NCBI GenBank assembly: GCA_964500225.1
Contig: CAZCOA010000006.1
Span: 38,419 to 102,418, forward strand
Direction: 5' to 3'
DNA: 64,000 nucleotides
Source: JAAYDY01 sp964500225
GTDB taxonomy: Bacteria; Planctomycetota; Phycisphaerae; FEN-1346; JAACEH01
The notes under the pieces were generated by a model that saw only the letters and a program-made list of their open reading frames with translations, did not search any database and was not told where the DNA came from. The number at the start of each line of letters is the position of its first letter. Within the stretch, counting starts at the first letter, position 1. Position numbers and translations under genes: made by a program. This document shows, piece by piece, positions 34,095 to 43,927 of this stretch.

Positions 34095-35438
34095 TCAGAA
34101 GACAAACAACTCGTGGTGGATCCGACGGCGAGCAACGCCTGCCGCGCGCAGAGCCCGTTCGAGCCCCCGTATCATGGCAGGCGGGCCGCAGAGCAGGAAT
34201 TCGCAGTCGCCGAGCGGAACCTCCAGATGCTGCTTCAGGTGATCGACCGTGATGAGATTCCGTTTGTCATGTGTTCGCCGTTCATCGGCCGCCAGGGGCA
34301 CAAACATCAGGTGCGGCATGCTCGACAATTCATCCCCATAGGCCATGGCTGCCCGCGACGCGGCCGCATAGAAGAGAACCGGCTTGCGACGGGGGGCCTC
34401 GTGGGCCAGATATTCCGCCAAACGGACAAACGGCGTAATGCCGATGCCCCCGGCAATCATCACCACCTGCCTATCGGTGGCGATGGCCTCCTGGCCAAAT
34501 ACCCCATAGGGTCCGTCGATGTGGAGCGTTTCGCCGACCGTCGTCCGCTGGAGTCGATCGCTGGTATGACCGAGAGCTTTCACCGTGATGGCCACGCTGC
34601 CGGATGCCTCTTCGTACCGCGACAGCGTAAAGGGCCGCGCATAGCCGCCCCACCCGGGTCGCACGTACGCGAACTGGCCGACCTGCGGGGCGATCCGGTC
34701 GCGCGGTCGCTCAGGCGTCATGGTGATCTCCGTGGTGTTGTCGGCAACACGGCGAACCCTGGTCACACGAAAGCGATGAGTGCCCAGCCCCAACCGCGCC
34801 AGTGCGCGGCAGATCCAGAACATCCCCACCAGACCGCAGAGCGCCACCCAGAAATACCCCAGCGCACTGGACCGAATGGTACTTCCGATGGCCAGCCCGT
34901 GAATCAACACGGCCGGGACCATCGCGTAACTGGTCAGGTGGACCGTGTACCAAAAACGGTAGTTGATTCTTCGCCGCAACAGGCTGGTCAGTACGATGGC
35001 AGCCAGAATGGCAAGACCTCCCATGCCCACGGCAACGAACGTCCCGAAGGTCGTGCTGAAGTCCGCCTCCAGCAGGTTGTAGCCGTGCTTCTCGGCATAA
35101 TAGGCCGTGATGAAGATCGGATGCATAAGAATCAGTAGAGCCCCGTACTTGCCCACCTGCTTGTGCAGGCCCAGCACCCACAACAGGTCCGACACAATCC
35201 GGGCCACAAAGCCTCGAAAGCCAAGCAGCATCTGCCAGACCAGCAACGTCGTGCCCGCCAGCGACCCCGTCTTGGCGAGCAGTTTGTAGAGCTGTAACGA
35301 GAAAGTCGGTTCATCCAGCGACAGAAACACAAGCGGCGCCAGCGCCGTGACAACCACCAGCGCCAGCAGGCAGGCTTTCCGCCTGCGAACCTGGCGGCGC
35401 GTCTTTTGCAGCGACAGCTCTTGCTCGCTCACAGCCAC
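34095..35438 (-). CDS. ferric-reductase/NADPH-oxidase-like membrane flavocytochrome (447 aa)
   Basis: Residues about 20-210 hold six membrane helices of the ferric-reductase-like domain. Candidate haem-ligating histidines lie in ILMHPIF, YTVHLTSYAM and LIHGLA. Residues 220-447 are a ferredoxin-reductase-type module: FAD motif RPFTLS, NAD(P)-binding GGIGITPF and the C-terminal LLCGPPAMI. It would pass electrons from NAD(P)H through FAD and haem across the membrane to ferric iron or another acceptor. I chose the GTG at 35438 (GGAGG five bases before it). An in-frame ATG at 35480 overlaps a -10 box and has no Shine-Dalgarno. A direct link to the ABC importer is not supported by position. Confidence 0.85.
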   Translation of the reverse strand: MAVSEQELSLQKTRRQVRRRKACLLALVVVTALAPLVFLSLDEPTFSLQLYKLLAKTGSLAGTTLLVWQMLLGFRGFVARIVSDLLWVLGLHKQVGKYGALLILMHPIFITAYYAEKHGYNLLEADFSTTFGTFVAVGMGGLAILAAIVLTSLLRRRINYRFWYTVHLTSYAMVPAVLIHGLAIGSTIRSSALGYFWVALCGLVGMFWICRALARLGLGTHRFRVTRVRRVADNTTEITMTPERPRDRIAPQVGQFAYVRPGWGGYARPFTLSRYEEASGSVAITVKALGHTSDRLQRTTVGETLHIDGPYGVFGQEAIATDRQVVMIAGGIGITPFVRLAEYLAHEAPRRKPVLFYAAASRAAMAYGDELSSMPHLMFVPLAADERRTHDKRNLITVDHLKQHLEVPLGDCEFLLCGPPAMIRGLERALRAAGVARRRIHHELFVF

Positions 35439-35478
35439 AGGACCCTCCGAGGCACACCGGAAACGGCAACAGGTGGTC

Positions 35479-35484
35479 ATTATA
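35479..35484 (-). promoter_or_regulatory. -10 element of the ferric-reductase-like gene
   Basis: On the minus strand a perfect TATAAT (within TATATAAT) lies about 40 bases before the GTG start at 35438. No good -35 was found. The position argues against the ATG at 35480, which overlaps this box. Confidence 0.4.
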
Positions 35485-35735
35485 TAGTGAGAATCCGTGC
35501 ACTTGCGCCATGGAGCGCCGTCCACCGGCAACGTCGTCAGGCTGTTCTTGAACGGCTGTCTGAAGCCACTGACTTCAAGACTCCCAGACTGACCGACGGA
35601 TGAACCCACAGCCCGCCCTTGTAGGAACCGAGGGCCTTGGACATCTGCACCCGACAGCCGCAGTTGATCGGGCTCGCGCTGCGGTCGATCACTATGCAGT
35701 CATGGGGCCAAGCCAACAAGACGCCCGTCGCCGCA

Positions 35736-37634
35736 TCAGAATCCCGCCGGACGCGGCGGCGGCGGGGACAGGTCGGCCCCGGCGTCCATGGCCGGACCGC
35801 CCTCAACGCGGCGAAAATCCCCTTGGGCCGCATCCTTGAACAGCAGTTTCGGATCCTTGACGACCAAGCAGCCCTGTCCCATGAACCGAGCCTCCACGTC
35901 GCGCAGATAGATGTTGTTTTCGAACACCCCGTTGACGTCGTCGGTGATGCGGTCCAGGATGTTGCCGCGAACCACCAGGTCCTGCGGCGAGCTGACTGCC
36001 TTGCCCCGCTGGCCGAGGAGGCCGCTCGCCCAACCCACCTCGGGATTGGTGTTCACGAACGTGTTGTTCAGAAATTGCACATTCTTGATGTCGCGTCCCC
36101 CGGTCTGCCCCGAGCCCCACATGGCCAGACAGACGGCCGACCGGCCCATGCCGTCGATCACGTTGTTGCGGAACACGATGTTCTCGGCGTTGCGGTTGAT
36201 CGTCACGGTGTTCTGCACATAGTTGTTCTCCAACAGCACGTTGGCGCAACCCTCGTATACGTTGATCCCGCTGGAGTGCATCCCGAAATGGTCCAGAATC
36301 GCATTGCCCCGGACGACGCCTTCCTTGCACTCGTAGTGCCGGATTCCGCTGCCGGAGTTCTTCTCCAGGTAACAGTCCCGCACCTCGTACCGGTTGACGC
36401 GGCTCAGGAAGACCCCCGTCGTCCAGGCCGGGCAATGGTGGATGTAGCACTTCTCGACGACGATGTCGTCGCAGTAGTTCAGCCCCACGCCGGCATGACC
36501 GCTGATGAAACGAATCTCGCAGTCCGACACGGTGACATGATGGGCCCGGGGAGTGTTGCGGCTGACCGAGACCCCGCCGGCCCCGCCCGAGTAGCGCTGC
36601 ACGAGGAACCCCTTCACGTGGATGTGCGATGCCCCCGAATCGATCGACACCCCCGTTTCAAACTCCGGAAAACCGATGTTGACCGGTTGGTCGTTCTCCA
36701 GCCGCTCCGGCAACAGGTAAACACGCGTGCGGCCCCCGGGAATCGACTCCACCGCCCACTCGCCCGGCTGCTCGATCAGCCGCGGCGAGTTGTAGAAGGC
36801 ATACCGCGTGGTCGGGTACGTCGTCGCCGTGAATCGTGGGACACATAGCTGGTGCGACTTGGGGTCGTAACGCACGACCTTGCCGAAATAGACGTGGTTG
36901 TTGCCTCCGTGAACGCCGACAAACATGCCGTCGTAGTACGAGGCCTCCTCGACCTTGAGGTTTATCTCGTCGGTGATGACGGACCCCGTGTCGGTCGCCT
37001 CCAGGCGGCGGCTGCTCTGGAGAAAATCGGCCGGCAGATCGGGGTAGAAAGCGTCCTTCGGCTTCGGGAATTGACTGATCGGCAGCAGGCGGCGGTCGCC
37101 GTCGATCAGGATTACCCGCTGCCAGGGCGCCTGCCGGTCGCGCGGCATCTGGCGGTGGACGACGAACTCGCCGTGGCTGACGTTCGGTGTGATATCGACG
37201 TCGATGTCGGCATAGAAGAGGTCGCGCCAGCGGGCATGGCCTCGGGCCTCGGCCGCCGATGCGCAGCGACGCCAGCCCGTAATCACCCGGCCGCCATCCA
37301 GAATGGCCCGCCCGGAACCGAAGACGCCCGACGTGTTGCCGTCCAGGGTAATCGGCTTGCCTGCCTCGCCCGAGCTGGCCACGCGGATCGCCCCGTGGTA
37401 GGCCACACCGCCGCGAAAGACCACCGTGTCGCCGGGGGCGAGCTTGACGGCCGCCGGCTTGTCGGCGGCCGCGGCGTCGCCCGGAGCGTGCTTCCAGGCA
37501 GTCGCCGGCGAAAGGCCGTCGCGGGCGTCATCGCCACCGGAGAAATCGACGTAGTACGTCGCCGCCGAGACCCATGTCCCCCAGCTCAGGCAGATCGCCG
37601 CCACCAGCACACGCAAACCTAGACGAGCCATCAT
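35736..37634 (-). CDS. secreted right-handed parallel beta-helix protein (632 aa)
   Basis: An N-terminal signal peptide (ends near VSAATYY) is followed by TYYVDFSGGDDARDGLSPATAWKH, the DUF1565-type start of many pectate-lyase-like parallel beta-helix proteins. From about residue 320 a series of asparagine/valine-rich coils runs (VEKCYIHHC, VRGNAILDHFG, LLENNYVQNT, FRNNVIDGMG, FLNNTFVNT, VRGNILDRI). It is probably a polysaccharide-binding protein or lyase/hydrolase at the cell surface; no catalytic residues can be assigned. The ATG at 37634 has GGAGGG just upstream, and a second ATG follows directly. A G9 tract lies about 60 bases upstream of the start. It belongs to the same general type as the 58-59.6 kb protein. 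Confidence 0.82.
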   Translation of the reverse strand: MMARLGLRVLVAAICLSWGTWVSAATYYVDFSGGDDARDGLSPATAWKHAPGDAAAADKPAAVKLAPGDTVVFRGGVAYHGAIRVASSGEAGKPITLDGNTSGVFGSGRAILDGGRVITGWRRCASAAEARGHARWRDLFYADIDVDITPNVSHGEFVVHRQMPRDRQAPWQRVILIDGDRRLLPISQFPKPKDAFYPDLPADFLQSSRRLEATDTGSVITDEINLKVEEASYYDGMFVGVHGGNNHVYFGKVVRYDPKSHQLCVPRFTATTYPTTRYAFYNSPRLIEQPGEWAVESIPGGRTRVYLLPERLENDQPVNIGFPEFETGVSIDSGASHIHVKGFLVQRYSGGAGGVSVSRNTPRAHHVTVSDCEIRFISGHAGVGLNYCDDIVVEKCYIHHCPAWTTGVFLSRVNRYEVRDCYLEKNSGSGIRHYECKEGVVRGNAILDHFGMHSSGINVYEGCANVLLENNYVQNTVTINRNAENIVFRNNVIDGMGRSAVCLAMWGSGQTGGRDIKNVQFLNNTFVNTNPEVGWASGLLGQRGKAVSSPQDLVVRGNILDRITDDVNGVFENNIYLRDVEARFMGQGCLVVKDPKLLFKDAAQGDFRRVEGGPAMDAGADLSPPPPRPAGF

Positions 37635-37742
37635 GACTCCCTCCGAAAAGATTCCCATCCCGGCAGTGTCCGGGTCATGGCCTCGACACCGCCCCCCCCC
37701 GTACTGAAACGCCCGTGCCTGGGAGCCGGGGCGGTCAAAGCG

Positions 37743-37770
37743 TTGACTCCTGCGTCCGCCCTGCTATTGT
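37743..37770 (+). promoter_or_regulatory. promoter of the FAH-family gene
   Basis: TTGACT (37743-37748) and TATTGT (37765-37770) are 16 bases apart. The FAH-family ATG lies about 75 bases downstream. Confidence 0.52.
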
Positions 37771-37846
37771 AATTCACTGGACGTGCAGGCAGGGGCCCAC
37801 TGACCGACAACCGGCTCATTCTGATGCACCACCCTGGGGAGATGCG

Positions 37847-38704
37847 ATGCGACTGGTAACGATTGACGGACCGTGTTCGATGTGTCGTCGTGCGGCCGTG
37901 GTGACCGAACGCGGCCTCGTGGACGTGTTCAAGCTCTGGCCGAAGGGGCCGCGACGGGTCATCGACCTCCTGCGCGACGGAAAGCTCGACGAACTGCGTG
38001 CGATGGACCTTGCCTCCGTGCGGCCCGACGCGATCCTGCCGCCCGACACGCCGCTGTACGCGCCCGTGGACCGGCCCGGCAAGATCGTCGCAGTGGGCCT
38101 GAACTCCAGGGCCCACTGCGCCGAGAACAACAAGCCCCTGCCAACCCTTCCGATCCTGTTCGCCAAGGCCGTCACGGCCCTGACCGGCCCCGGCAAGGCC
38201 ATCCGCATCCCCGACGGCACGAATCAGGTGGACTGGGAAGTGGAGCTCTGCGCCGTGATCGGCCGCGAAACAAAGAACGTCGGTGTTGACGAGGCGATGG
38301 AGTATGTCGCCGGTTACACGATCATGAACGACGTTTCGGCCCGCGACTGGCAGTTTGCCGTGCCGCAATGGTACCGGGGTAAGAGCGCCGATACGTTCGC
38401 CCCGATGGGCCCCTGTCTGGTCACCCTCGACGAGGCCCCCGACTGGCGCACCATGGAACTCCAGTGCCACGTCAACGGCCGGCGCGTGCAGCACTGCATC
38501 GCCGGCGACGACATGATCTTCTCGCCGGCCGAAATCATCAGCTTCATCAGCCAGAGCCAGACGCTCGAACCCGGGGACTGCATCGCCCTGGGAACCACCA
38601 GCGGCGTGGGTTACTCCACGCAACCCCAGCAATTCCTCCGCCCAGGCGACGTCGTCGAGTGCCGGATCACCGGCCTCGGCTGCCTGTCGAACGTCGTGGC
38701 GTAA
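37847..38704 (+). CDS. fumarylacetoacetate hydrolase-family protein (285 aa)
   Basis: A divalent-metal enzyme of the FAH superfamily, whose members act as hydratases, isomerases or decarboxylases on 2-oxo acids and acylpyruvates. The metal site is seen in DWEVELCAVIG near residue 126 (Asp-x-Glu-x-Glu) and the nearby Asp of DVSARDWQ near 162. The C-terminal GDCIALGTTSGVG and DVVECRITGLG strands fit the fold. A dedicated N-terminal domain of about 75 residues precedes it. GGGGAG precedes the ATG at 37847. Candidates include ureidoglycolate lyase-like or 2,4-diketo-3-deoxy-sugar-acid hydrolase activity, the latter fitting uronate breakdown; this is inference. Confidence 0.88.
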   Translation: MRLVTIDGPCSMCRRAAVVTERGLVDVFKLWPKGPRRVIDLLRDGKLDELRAMDLASVRPDAILPPDTPLYAPVDRPGKIVAVGLNSRAHCAENNKPLPTLPILFAKAVTALTGPGKAIRIPDGTNQVDWEVELCAVIGRETKNVGVDEAMEYVAGYTIMNDVSARDWQFAVPQWYRGKSADTFAPMGPCLVTLDEAPDWRTMELQCHVNGRRVQHCIAGDDMIFSPAEIISFISQSQTLEPGDCIALGTTSGVGYSTQPQQFLRPGDVVECRITGLGCLSNVVA

Positions 38705-39061
38705 TGCGCGGTGCACAAGCCGGCCGGATAGACCGGACCGCCTGCCGGAATCTCGGGGCGCCCCGTCTGCCCTTCGGTGCAAAATGACAAAAGAAGTCCG
38801 CCGTCTTCGTCCGATAACATAACGGAAGCGAATTCGCCGTTTCTACGCCGGTTCTCGCTTCGAGCTGGAGCCCGTAGCATGTCTACGGTGTGCGCTGCCC
38901 CCTGATGTCCACTGGCAGCGCAGCCGGAATGCGGGCCGTTGTCCCGCCAGGGGGGGCCCTTTGGGGGGACTTGCCTCATCCCGGCCCAACGGGCCGCCAC
39001 GCAGATGAGATACGTGCATGCTGCCAGGATCCGGGTCACTTCATCAGGGAGCGTCATCCGC
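38705..39061 (+). other. leader region of the hybrid kinase with two strong hairpins
   Basis: No gene is recognised. Two adjacent perfect hairpins stand out: CCGTAG/CTACGG (38872-38877/38883-38888, loop five) and TGCGCTGCC/GGCAGCGCA (38891-38899/38914-38922, loop fourteen). G-runs of seven and six follow near 38948-38970. They could terminate upstream transcription or form a structured leader for the kinase mRNA. No clear promoter is seen. Confidence 0.35.
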
Positions 39062-42000
39062 ATGAACGGTTCTCAGATGTCGGTTTCGCTGCGGCGGCTT
39101 GTGGTGCGAACGCGCATCGCCGTGATACTGGTTCTGTGCTGCGGCGCCCTGTTCACCGCCTCGGTGGTTCGCCAGCAGGACCGGTCGATGCGGGAGAACC
39201 ATATCAGTCGCGTTCAGTTGCTCGCGCGGGCCGTCAACATCGAGTTGATCCGCGACCTGACCGGCACGAGCGCCGATCTGGAAAAACCTTCATACCTGCG
39301 GCTGAAAGCCGAACTCGACGATGTCAAGCACGCTGAAAATCGCTGCCGGTTCATCTATCTGCTGGACCTGAAGCCCGTGCCGGCCTCCGAGGCCCCCGAC
39401 GGACGGGAAGGACACAACCACCTCGTGTTCTTGGTGGACAACGAGCCGGCCGACAGCGAAGACTGCTCCCCGGCCGGCCAGGTGTACGACGAGGCGCCCG
39501 CCAGCTTCCGCAACGTGTTCAACACCCGCCAACCGTTCGTCGAAGGCCCCTACGAGGACCGATGGGGCGTCTGGGTGACAGCCCTGACCCCCCTATTCGA
39601 CACCTGCGGCCGCGAAGTCGTGGCCGTGTTGGCCATGGACATCGCCGCCGACGACTGGACGCGATCCCTTGTCTGGGCGGCCGCCCGGCCCGTGTTTCTG
39701 ACGGCCTTGATGGTCGCCATCGTCCTGGTGGGATCGCGGCTGCTGGCTCACCGACGCTACGGCGCCGCCCTGCCCGCCGGCAGAGAGCGGCTCCTGGAGC
39801 CCATTCTCGTGGCCGGCATCGGCGTCGTGATCACCCTGTGCGTCTCATACCAGTTGCACCAACAGGCCGACAAGAACCGCAACGACGTGTTCTGGCATCT
39901 GGCCGCCGGCAAGGCACGGGTCATCGCCGACCAGCTCCGTCATCTGCGCGACAAGGAACTCGAAGGGCTCGCCCGCTTCTGCGAGAGCAGCGAGAACATC
40001 AACCTGACCGAGTTCCAGAGCTACACCGACCACCTGACCCGGGATCCCACGGTGGAGCTGTGGGGATGGGTCGAGGCGGTTCCCGCAGTCGAGAAGGAGG
40101 CGTTTGTCCGAAAGACTCGCGCCGACGGCGTGGCCGGCTTCGACCTCTGGGAAAACGACGCCGACGACCGGCGCCGCCCGGCCGGACCTCGCGACGTGTA
40201 CTACCCCTTGGTGTATGCCGTCCCAATCAACAATCACACCAACTCGTCCGGTTACGATTTCGGTTCGGACGAGCCGTGCCGCACCATGCTCGAGGAGGCG
40301 GCAAGGACCGGCCTGCCCGCGGCCGCCCCGTCCTGGGCCCTGTCGCCCGCAGGCAACCACCGCCGCGCCATACTGTGCTGCCGCCCGGTGTTCGATCCTG
40401 ATCGCGACCGCATCCGCGGGTTCGCCGTCGCGGCTATCCTCATGGAACCCCTCATGGCCAAGGGAATGCCCGACGACTTGGCCCACCTGGACATCATGAT
40501 GCTCAACGGCCCCCGGGCAGCCGACATGCTGGTCACCTCGCACCACGGCATATCACTCATCGAGGGTCGCCTTTCGGTCATGCAGCCCGTCATGGCCTTC
40601 GGACGCACGTTCGCCGTGACCGTGCACGCCGGACCGGCATTCCTGAGGCTCTACCCGGTGCGGGCAGGATGGACCGCCCTGGCGACGGGGCTGGTGATCA
40701 CGGCAGCCGTCTCGATCGTCATCGGCGTCATCCTGCGGCGGCGCGACGCCCTGGAATGCCTCGTGGCCGAGCGCACGGCCGCGCTCAGTGCCAGCGAACG
40801 GCGCCAGGCCGCCACGCTCTACTGCATCGGCGACGGCGTCATCAGCACCGACGCCGCCCGGCGCATCGTCAGCATCAACGCCGCCGCCGAGCGACTCCTC
40901 GGCTGCCGCGCCGACGACGTCTGCGGCCGCCCCGTGAACGAGGTCTTCCGCGTCAGCGACGCACGGACCGGACAACCGATTCCCGACCCCGTTGAAACGG
41001 CGCTCCGCCGCGGCGCGCCCGTCGAGCCGACCGACCACACCGTCCTGACCGCCCAAGGCGGCGCCACGTACCAGATTTCCCACAGTTGCGCGCCGATCCA
41101 CGATGCCGACGGAACCGTCTTGGGGGCCGTCCTCGTGTTCCGCGATGTCACACGCGACTACCAGTACCGCGAGCAACTGCGCGAAAGCCAGGAACGTTTC
41201 GACCAACTGGCCGAACAGAGTCGCACCTTTGCCTGGGAAGTCGATGCCCAGGGACGGTACACCTACGTCAGCCGCTCCGTCGCCGCCGTGATCGGATACC
41301 GCCCCGACGAAGTCGTCGGCCGGATGCACTTCTACGACCTCCATCCGGCCCAGGATCGCGAGGCGTTCAAGGCATCCGTGTTTGACGCCTTTTCACGCAA
41401 GCAGTGCTTCGTCGATTTCGTCAATTCGGTGGAGTCCAAGGACGGTCGCACCCTTTGGGTCTCCACCAGCGGTATGCCGATGCTCGACGAGGCCGGCGCG
41501 TTGTGCGGTTACCGCGGCCTCGACACCGACATCACCGAACGCCGACGCTCCGAGGAGGCCGCCAAGCGTCAGACCGCCAAACTCGCCGCCATGGTCTCCA
41601 CCATGGAGGAGGGCGTTATCTTCGCCGATGCCGACAATGTGATTATCGAGGTCAATGACTATTTCTGCCGGTTTGTAGGAAAAGGCCGCGACCAGATCCT
41701 CGGCCGGTCTATCGAGGACTTTCACTCCGGAGCGGCTCTGGCCGGGATTCTCAAGCGCATTGCCGAATTCCGCCGCGTCCCCGGCGCCAAACCCCACATT
41801 ATCCAGCGATCGCTCGGGCCCGCCGAGGTCATCCTGCGGATGCAGCCGATCTACCGCGACGGCCGTTATGACGGCGTGCTGCTGAACGTCATCGACGTGA
41901 CCGAACTGGTCCGCGCCAGGGCCGCCGCCGAGAGCGCCAACGCCGCCAAGAGCCTCTTCCTGGCCAACATGAGCCACGAAATCCGCACCCCCATGAACGG

Positions 42001-43927
42001 CATCATCGGCATGACCGATCTGGCCCTCGACACCGAGCTGACCGACGAGCAACGCGAATACCTGACCACCGTCAAGGCCTCCGCCGACGCCCTGCTGGAT
42101 CTGATCAACGACATCCTCGACTTCTCCAAGATCGAGGCCGGACAACTCAGCCTGTGCGAGGCCGGTTTCGCACTGCGCTCCACCGTCGAAACCGCCCTCC
42201 GCACGCTGTCGCTCAAGGCCCATCAGAAACACCTGGAGCTCATCTGCCACATCGGACCCGACATCCCCGACGGCCTCGTCGGCGACGCGCCCCGCCTGCG
42301 GCAGGTCCTGCTCAACCTCGTCGGCAACGCCGTCAAGTTCACGGAACAGGGCGAAGTCGAGGTCGCCGTCCGCCAAGTCGAACGTCATGCCGCCAACGAC
42401 GACAAACGGCTCTGGCTCGAATTCTCCGTCCGCGACACGGGCATCGGCATTCCCGCCGATCGCCTCCAGGCCGTCTTCGAGCCGTTCACCCAGGCCGACA
42501 ACAGCATCACGCGACGCTACGGCGGCACAGGCCTCGGTCTTTCCATATGCCGCCGCCTCGTCGGCCTCCTGGGGGGCAAACTGACCGTCGTCAGTGAGGA
42601 AGGCAAGGGAAGCACCTTCACGTTCACGGTCCCCTTCGGCCTCGATCCCAGCGCCGCCGAGATGCCGGTCGTCACCAGTGGCGAGTTCCACGGCATCGCG
42701 GCCCTGGTCGTCGATGACAACCAGACCAACCGACGCCTCCTCACGACCCTGCTGACCAACTGGGGCCTGCGACCGAACGAGGCGACCTGCGGCCGCGACG
42801 CCGTCGCCGAACTCCTGCGGGCTCATCAGGCCGGTTCGCCCTATCGCCTCGCCCTCATCGACGTCTGCATGCCCGAGGTGGACGGCTTCGAGACCGCCCG
42901 CCGGATCCGCGAGCACCCGCAGCTCAACGACTTGGTCATCATGATGCTCACCTCGGCCGACCGTCACGACGACATCGCCCGATGCCGCCGCATGGGCTTG
43001 GCCGGCTACGTCGTCAAGCCCGTCGGACAGAGCGACCTGTGGGACGCCATCGTGACCGCTCTCGGACGCCGCCCGCAGCCGAGCGGCCGACAACGCCAAC
43101 GCGAGGCGCCGCCGCAGACGCGTGCCGCCACCGCGCTGCACGTGCTCCTGGCCGAAGACAACGCCGCCAACCAGCATCTGGCCCGACGGCTCCTGGAGAA
43201 ACGAGGCCACATCGTCACCGTCGTCGCTAACGGACGCGAAGCCATCGACGCCGTGCGGCGCGAGCGGTTCGACGTCGTCCTCATGGACGTTCAGATGCCC
43301 GAAATGGACGGCTACGAGGCCACCGCCGCCATCCGCGCCGGCGAGACCCCCGGAGGCCGCAGGCTGCCGATCATCGCCCTGACGGCCCACGCCATCAGCG
43401 GCGACCGCCAGCGGTGCCTCGAAGCCGGCATGGATGATTACCTCAGCAAACCCATCCGCAAGGAAGACCTCTACGAAAAAGTCGAACGGTGGGGCGCCGT
43501 CCAAACCTCAACGCCTGCTGAAAACGCTATCGAGCCGCAATCGCACGCCATGGACCCCGGAAACGCCTTGCAACTGACCGTCGTGGACATGGCCCGCCTG
43601 AAGAACCTGACCGGCGACGATCCGGCCCTGATCAGCGAGGTGGCCGAAATCTTCCTGACCGAGAGCGAAGACCTGATGCAGACCATTCGCGACAGCCTGG
43701 CTGAGAGAGACGCCGAGACGCTTTCCAAGGCCGCCCACTCGCTCAAGGGCTCGGTCGCCAACTTCGGCGCCGACCGGGCCTTCGAGGCCGCCCGGAGCGT
43801 CGAAATGGCCTCCCGCAACAACGAACTCGACGGCCTGGACGCCGCCGTCCAGGCCCTCGCCGAACAGGTGGACGCCGTGCGCAACGATCTAGAGCGGCTG
43901 CTAATGGCGAAGGAGTTTTCAGCATGA
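39062..43927 (+). CDS. hybrid sensor histidine kinase with CHASE, PAS, two receivers and HPt (1621 aa)
   Basis: Order: membrane helix (about 20-36), a first extracytoplasmic region, helix near 210-226, helix 248-266, a CHASE-like sensor (about 300-480), helix 540-561, PAS domains near 579-690, 712-835 and 839-950, then HisKA with His972 in FLANMSHEIRTP. HATPase (N box LNLVGNAVKF near 1084, DTGIGIP near 1126), receiver 1 (Asp1267 in LIDVCMPEVDG), receiver 2 (Asp1409 in LMDVQMPEMDG) and HPt (His1559 in AAHSLKGS) follow. All phosphorelay residues are intact. The ATG at 39062 has AGGGAG upstream. Its stop overlaps the GGDEF regulator start, making that protein the likely phosphate target. The ligand is unknown. 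Confidence 0.9.
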   Translation: MNGSQMSVSLRRLVVRTRIAVILVLCCGALFTASVVRQQDRSMRENHISRVQLLARAVNIELIRDLTGTSADLEKPSYLRLKAELDDVKHAENRCRFIYLLDLKPVPASEAPDGREGHNHLVFLVDNEPADSEDCSPAGQVYDEAPASFRNVFNTRQPFVEGPYEDRWGVWVTALTPLFDTCGREVVAVLAMDIAADDWTRSLVWAAARPVFLTALMVAIVLVGSRLLAHRRYGAALPAGRERLLEPILVAGIGVVITLCVSYQLHQQADKNRNDVFWHLAAGKARVIADQLRHLRDKELEGLARFCESSENINLTEFQSYTDHLTRDPTVELWGWVEAVPAVEKEAFVRKTRADGVAGFDLWENDADDRRRPAGPRDVYYPLVYAVPINNHTNSSGYDFGSDEPCRTMLEEAARTGLPAAAPSWALSPAGNHRRAILCCRPVFDPDRDRIRGFAVAAILMEPLMAKGMPDDLAHLDIMMLNGPRAADMLVTSHHGISLIEGRLSVMQPVMAFGRTFAVTVHAGPAFLRLYPVRAGWTALATGLVITAAVSIVIGVILRRRDALECLVAERTAALSASERRQAATLYCIGDGVISTDAARRIVSINAAAERLLGCRADDVCGRPVNEVFRVSDARTGQPIPDPVETALRRGAPVEPTDHTVLTAQGGATYQISHSCAPIHDADGTVLGAVLVFRDVTRDYQYREQLRESQERFDQLAEQSRTFAWEVDAQGRYTYVSRSVAAVIGYRPDEVVGRMHFYDLHPAQDREAFKASVFDAFSRKQCFVDFVNSVESKDGRTLWVSTSGMPMLDEAGALCGYRGLDTDITERRRSEEAAKRQTAKLAAMVSTMEEGVIFADADNVIIEVNDYFCRFVGKGRDQILGRSIEDFHSGAALAGILKRIAEFRRVPGAKPHIIQRSLGPAEVILRMQPIYRDGRYDGVLLNVIDVTELVRARAAAESANAAKSLFLANMSHEIRTPMNGIIGMTDLALDTELTDEQREYLTTVKASADALLDLINDILDFSKIEAGQLSLCEAGFALRSTVETALRTLSLKAHQKHLELICHIGPDIPDGLVGDAPRLRQVLLNLVGNAVKFTEQGEVEVAVRQVERHAANDDKRLWLEFSVRDTGIGIPADRLQAVFEPFTQADNSITRRYGGTGLGLSICRRLVGLLGGKLTVVSEEGKGSTFTFTVPFGLDPSAAEMPVVTSGEFHGIAALVVDDNQTNRRLLTTLLTNWGLRPNEATCGRDAVAELLRAHQAGSPYRLALIDVCMPEVDGFETARRIREHPQLNDLVIMMLTSADRHDDIARCRRMGLAGYVVKPVGQSDLWDAIVTALGRRPQPSGRQRQREAPPQTRAATALHVLLAEDNAANQHLARRLLEKRGHIVTVVANGREAIDAVRRERFDVVLMDVQMPEMDGYEATAAIRAGETPGGRRLPIIALTAHAISGDRQRCLEAGMDDYLSKPIRKEDLYEKVERWGAVQTSTPAENAIEPQSHAMDPGNALQLTVVDMARLKNLTGDDPALISEVAEIFLTESEDLMQTIRDSLAERDAETLSKAAHSLKGSVANFGADRAFEAARSVEMASRNNELDGLDAAVQALAEQVDAVRNDLERLLMAKEFSA

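Noticed and set aside
35500..35735. Possible transposase or gene remnant upstream of the ferric-reductase-like gene
   Set aside because: Short frames in this stretch do not resemble any family I can name, and no inverted or direct repeats flank it.
41393..43504. Minus-strand open frame of 703 codons
   Set aside because: Shadow of the hybrid kinase coding sequence; no recognisable domain.
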